This document shows, in pieces, positions 4,717 through 7,689 of a stretch of DNA of 7,689 nucleotides. Both the position numbers and the translations under genes were made by a program. The stretch spans positions 1 through 7,689 of the forward strand of contig JACQGW010000308.1 of NCBI GenBank assembly GCA_016199325.1, in the 5' to 3' direction. The first letter of the stretch is position 1. Each line of letters starts with the position of its first letter. The notes below the pieces were generated by a model. It was not told where the DNA came from and ran no database searches. It saw nothing but the letters and a program-made list of their open reading frames with translations. The stretch comes from Chloroflexota bacterium. GTDB lineage: Bacteria > Chloroflexota > Dehalococcoidia > JACQGW01.

Positions 4717-7377
4717 TCAGACGACCCGCAACTCGCGGGCGCGGGCGGCAGCCTGCGTGCGGGAGGAGACGTGGAGCTTGCCGAAGATGTTGGCGACGTG
4801 GACTTTGGCCGTATGCTCGCTGATCACCAGTTGCCGGGCGATCTCCCGATTCCCGGCGCCGGCGGCGATCAGGCGGAGGACCTGCAGCTCTCGGGGCGTC
4901 AGCGTCTCGCCGGTCTCGGGCACACGGAGGGGGCCGGGCCCGCCGGCACCCAGGAGATCGAGCAAGGACACGGCAATCGTCGGCGAGACGCCCCCCTCGA
5001 CGGCCAGCCGCAGCAGCGGCACCACCACGGCCGCGCCCTCCTGAAGAATCCAGCCGGGCGTTCCATTCCGCTCGCACTCGGCCAGGATAGGGGCAAGCTC
5101 GGCCAGCGCGTCCCGCCGCCGGTTCCACTGCCAGAACAGGTGCGCCAGCAACAGGCGGGCGCTGCCAAAGATGATGCAGTGCCGCATGCGATCTTCGAGA
5201 GCCATCGCCGGGCGCAGCGTGCGCTCGGCATCGGCGTACCGCCGATCGCCGATCTCCAGCAGCGCGCGCAGCAGCGCCCGCGAGAAGGTGGCCTCGGGCA
5301 GCTCCTGCGGGTTCACGATGGCGCCCATCCGAGCAGAGGTTTGCCGTGCCGCCTCCAGATGGCCTTGCAGCCACTGCGCTCGTCCGAGCAGGTAGAGAAT
5401 GGGGACCGTAAAGAAGCTTGCGGCGGGTGCTTGTTCGCACCAGCGCAGGTGGGCTTCCCAGAAACGCTCCGCCGCCGCGCAGTCGCCGCGGATGACCCGG
5501 CTGAAGCCCAGCACGAACGCCACCTCGCCGTCCAGATAGATGAAGCCGCCCAACTGCTCGCTGATCGCGCGGGCACGCTCCGCCTCCCGCACAGCCTCGT
5601 CCAGCCGCCCGCGCAGGTGGCTGATGTACCCCAGCAGCGAGTGAGCGCCTGCCTGCACCGGACCGGCGCCGTCGCCGAAGCGAGCCAGCACCTGGCGGCA
5701 GTAGCCCTCCAGACGCTCGGGCCCGTGGGGCAGCAGCGTGAAATCCAGGCGGAGAATCGAAGCCAGGATGTTGAACGCGCGTGGCTCGCCCGACTCCAGC
5801 GTGATCTGCATCGCCTGGTCGACGTCTACCTCCGCCTGCCTCCAATCGCCCTGATACTCCGACTGAAAGGCGCGTGCCATCAACACCTGGACCCGCCCGT
5901 GAGGTGGCAGGGGAAAGGCGAGCGCCTGCTGGACGAACATCGCCTGACGCTCGTAGTCGAACTGCTCGTTGGCGGCGCTCATGAGCTCGAGCAGACACTC
6001 GCCCTGGCCGGCCTGGTCGCCGGCGGCTTGAAAGGCGCAGCGGGCGCGTTCCAGCAGCGACGTCGCCGCCGCCAGCTCGCCGCGCTGGAGCGCGTAGATG
6101 CCCTGGCAGTAGCAGAGTCGGGGATGCGCATCTCGAACGGAGGCGGGCAAAGCCTCAATCCAGCCGTGGAGCGTGCCCAGCAAGCCGTCGCGGACGAGCT
6201 GCTCACCCACCTGTTCCACGGTCTTCGCCGCCGGCTCCCAGAGCCCTGCCGCCAGGTAGTGGCCAACGGCCCGCGCCGCGACGGTCTCCGCCTCGGCGGC
6301 CCGGCGGTGCAGCTCGGCGACCCGATCCGGTATCTCCCGCGCCAGCCGCCGGCGCAGGAACTCGGCAAACAGGTGGTGATAGCGGTAGACGGTGCCCACC
6401 TGATCCACCGCCACGAGGAACAGGCTTCGACGGTAGATCTCCTCCAGGAGGGCCGGGGCATCAGGCCGGCCCGTCACGGCCTGGCAGAGCGCCGGGGTCA
6501 GCTCGGGCAGGATCGACGTGTCCAACAGGAAGCCTTGCACAGCGGCGGGCTGGCGCGCCAGCACCTCATCGGCCAGGAAGTCAAAGACGTCGCGGCCGGT
6601 CTCGGCCAGGTGATCGATGAAGGTCTTCCGACCGGCCGGCGTCGGGATCTGATCGAGTGAATGGGCCAGGAGGCGCAGGCCAGCCGCCCAGCCTTCGGTG
6701 CGAGCGTGGAGGCTGGACAGATCATCGACCGAGAGACCCAACCGCAACCGATCGTTGAGGAAAACCACCACCTCGTCGAGGGTAAAGCGCAGGCTCGGCA
6801 GGCGCAGCTCGGCCAGCTCGCCCCGGGCGCGCAACCGGGCCAGCGCGAGAGGCGGGTCATGGCGTGCCGACACCACCAGGTGCATCTGGGCCGGCAGGTG
6901 CTCCAACAGGTAGTCCAGCAGACCATAGACGGCCGGCTCGGCGATCAGGTGCAGGTCGTCCAGGATCACGGCGAACGGACCGGGCAAGGTCTCCAGGACG
7001 TCGTTGATCAGCACGCCGACGACACGCCGCGCTTCGGCCGCGGGACTGGCGAGGCCGGCCAGGAGCACCTGCGCCGTGGCGCCGCAGGCAGGGTTCAGGC
7101 GCTGGAGGGCGGCGACCAGGGCAGCCAGGAAGCGGGCGGGGTCATCGTCTTCCTGGTCCAGCGAGAGCCAGGCGGCCGGCAGATCGGGCACGGCCTGGAG
7201 CAACGCGGCGAGCAGCGTGGTCTTGCCATAGCCGGCGGGCGCCGAGATGAGGGTGAGCGGATGGGCGACCACCGCCGCGTGGAGCGTCGCCAGGAGCGCC
7301 GGGCGCGGGATAACGTCCTCGCGCAGGCGAGGGGGGTACAGCCTGGTCTGCGTCAGCCAGCGTGCCTGATCCTCCAT
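4717..7377 (-). CDS. Large ATP-binding LuxR-family (MalT-like) transcriptional regulator
   Basis: This 886-residue protein has the length and layout of the MalT/LAL class of STAND-ATPase regulators. The Walker A motif APAGYGKTT is at 46-54 and the Walker B region [11 protein letters not shown] at 135-145 (Asp140, Asp141). The family's [13 protein letters not shown] (226-238) and [12 protein letters not shown] (331-342) motifs follow. About 360-810 is an Ala/Leu/Arg-rich all-helical region that fits a TPR-like sensor array. The C-terminal LuxR helix-turn-helix begins LTPRELQVL at 826 and includes [18 protein letters not shown]. Members bind an inducer through the helical array, bind ATP, oligomerise and activate promoters; the inducer here cannot be predicted. 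The gene has no good Shine-Dalgarno of its own and begins 9 bp after the stop of the Uma2 remnant, so translational coupling is plausible. Its targets are unknown; the 22-bp elements at 1378 and 4660 are candidates by position only. Confidence 0.95.
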   Translation of the reverse strand: MEDQARWLTQTRLYPPRLREDVIPRPALLATLHAAVVAHPLTLISAPAGYGKTTLLAALLQAVPDLPAAWLSLDQEDDDPARFLAALVAALQRLNPACGATAQVLLAGLASPAAEARRVVGVLINDVLETLPGPFAVILDDLHLIAEPAVYGLLDYLLEHLPAQMHLVVSARHDPPLALARLRARGELAELRLPSLRFTLDEVVVFLNDRLRLGLSVDDLSSLHARTEGWAAGLRLLAHSLDQIPTPAGRKTFIDHLAETGRDVFDFLADEVLARQPAAVQGFLLDTSILPELTPALCQAVTGRPDAPALLEEIYRRSLFLVAVDQVGTVYRYHHLFAEFLRRRLAREIPDRVAELHRRAAEAETVAARAVGHYLAAGLWEPAAKTVEQVGEQLVRDGLLGTLHGWIEALPASVRDAHPRLCYCQGIYALQRGELAAATSLLERARCAFQAAGDQAGQGECLLELMSAANEQFDYERQAMFVQQALAFPLPPHGRVQVLMARAFQSEYQGDWRQAEVDVDQAMQITLESGEPRAFNILASILRLDFTLLPHGPERLEGYCRQVLARFGDGAGPVQAGAHSLLGYISHLRGRLDEAVREAERARAISEQLGGFIYLDGEVAFVLGFSRVIRGDCAAAERFWEAHLRWCEQAPAASFFTVPILYLLGRAQWLQGHLEAARQTSARMGAIVNPQELPEATFSRALLRALLEIGDRRYADAERTLRPAMALEDRMRHCIIFGSARLLLAHLFWQWNRRRDALAELAPILAECERNGTPGWILQEGAAVVVPLLRLAVEGGVSPTIAVSLLDLLGAGGPGPLRVPETGETLTPRELQVLRLIAAGAGNREIARQLVISEHTAKVHVANIFGKLHVSSRTQAAARARELRVV

Positions 7378-7386
7378 AGCGGTCCA

Positions 7387-7548
7387 TTACTCGAAGATCG
7401 CGCGGATCAGCTTTGCACCGATTCTGCCATGAACGTGACCGCCCGGCACCATCTTGACGATGGCTCCTCTCACCAGCTCGACGTGCGCGTCCTCCTGCGG
7501 CATGAGCGCGAGCTCTTCGGCTGTCACCAGATGAGGTTCAGCAGCCAT
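7387..7548 (-). pseudogene. Uma2-family (DUF820) endonuclease gene remnant, 5' third only
   Basis: The ATG at 7548 is preceded by TGGAGAG (7554-7560) at 5 nt spacing and encodes 53 residues: MAAEPHLVTAEELALMPQED, then VELVRGAIVKMVPGG and HGRIGAKLIRAIFE. This matches the N-terminal pattern of Uma2 proteins (TxEEhhxhP..., YELhxGxhhxM...P, HxxhxxxL). Complete family members are about 180-200 residues, and the PD-(D/E)xK catalytic residues lie beyond the point where this frame stops. No continuation is visible in another frame, because the regulator gene begins directly after. It is most likely a truncated, inactive nuclease gene whose 5' end may now act as a translated leader for the regulator. 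Such genes are common as multi-copy families in Chloroflexota and Cyanobacteria. A longer start at 7605 would add unconserved residues encoded by the repeat region. Confidence 0.7.
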
Positions 7549-7571
7549 CAGGTCTCTCCAACAACATCGGC

Positions 7572-7689
7572 TACACCGCAACCGCCGCGGCCCCTCCTCC
7601 GTCATGCTGAGCCGCAGCGAAGCATCTCCCCGGCCGGACCACCAGGCGGTTACACCGCAACCGCCGCGGCCCCTCCTCCGTCATGCTGA
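7572..7689. repeat. 79-bp tandem direct repeat carrying a palindromic-repeat arm, continues past right edge
   Basis: The 39 bases 7572-7610 and 7651-7689 are identical, a 79-bp period. Unit 1 is complete (7572-7650) and unit 2 is cut by the window edge. Each unit consists of a TACACCGCAACCGCC segment, a CT/CG-rich link and the GTCATGCTGA arm that also builds the palindrome at 3160-3242. A perfect 7-bp stem (GGCGGTT 7645-7651, AACCGCC 7659-7665) forms at the unit junction. Copy number cannot be judged from this window. Confidence 0.8.

Noticed and set aside
4480..6660. Very long open frame on the plus strand (726 codons), opposite the regulator gene
   Set aside because: It is exactly antisense to the MalT-like gene, has no ribosome-binding site and no recognisable domain, and has a biased Gln/Arg/His-rich composition. 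High third-position GC on the minus strand removes stops from this frame.
6661..7689. Plus-strand open frame reaching the right edge
   Set aside because: It is antisense to the regulator's ATPase region and then reads through the Uma2 remnant and the tandem repeat, with no coherent domain.
7572..7689. CRISPR array
   Set aside because: The whole 79-bp unit is repeated, as far as visible, with no variable spacer, and the unit contains an arm that occurs elsewhere as a dispersed palindrome. No cas gene is present.

Overview
The window is about 65% G+C. Every gene I can support is on the minus strand, so transcription runs from base 7689 towards base 1. The large ATP-binding LuxR (MalT-like) regulator, the di-haem cytochrome with a GRxPT-type tail, the high GC and the palindromic repeats of the 'GTCATGCTGAGC...GCGAAGCATCTC' type together suggest a Chloroflexota-like soil, thermal or metagenomic bacterium. 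That placement is inference; no rRNA or other phylogenetic marker is present.

Layout in transcription order: (1) 7572-7689, a 79-bp tandem repeat that runs off the right edge and carries a palindromic-repeat arm. (2) 7387-7548, a 53-codon remnant of a Uma2-family nuclease gene, ending 9 bp before (3) 4717-7377, a full-length 886-residue MalT-like STAND-ATPase regulator with a LuxR helix-turn-helix. (4) 4173-4604, a pyridoxamine-5'-phosphate-oxidase-like split-barrel protein with a TTG start. (5) 3288-4058, an exported di-haem cytochrome c with an unusual duplicated C-terminal module. (6) 3160-3242, a long palindrome. (7) 2574-3002, a SnoaL-like 'ester cyclase' protein with a GTG start. (8) 2439-2520, a second long palindrome of a different family. 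(9) 1436-2302, an alpha/beta hydrolase. (10) 1-1298, the 5' part of a large membrane-anchored protein built of tandem F5/8-type C (F-type-lectin-like) domains, cut by the left edge.

The genes do not form an obvious single pathway. They look like small monocistronic or loosely linked units in an accessory neighbourhood: one regulator, one redox carrier, three small enzyme-like proteins and one surface protein. Two non-coding similarities link them. A 22-bp element with core GACGAAAGTG (20/22 identical) lies upstream of both the split-barrel gene and the surface-lectin gene. A separate leader of about 25 bp, containing the ribosome-binding site, is shared by the split-barrel gene and the alpha/beta hydrolase at exactly the same distance from the start codon. 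These shared elements, the His-less tandem lectin repeats and the duplicated cytochrome tail are the most interesting parts of the window. I found no tRNA, rRNA, CRISPR array, transposase or integrase, and no intergenic gap longer than 300 bases.
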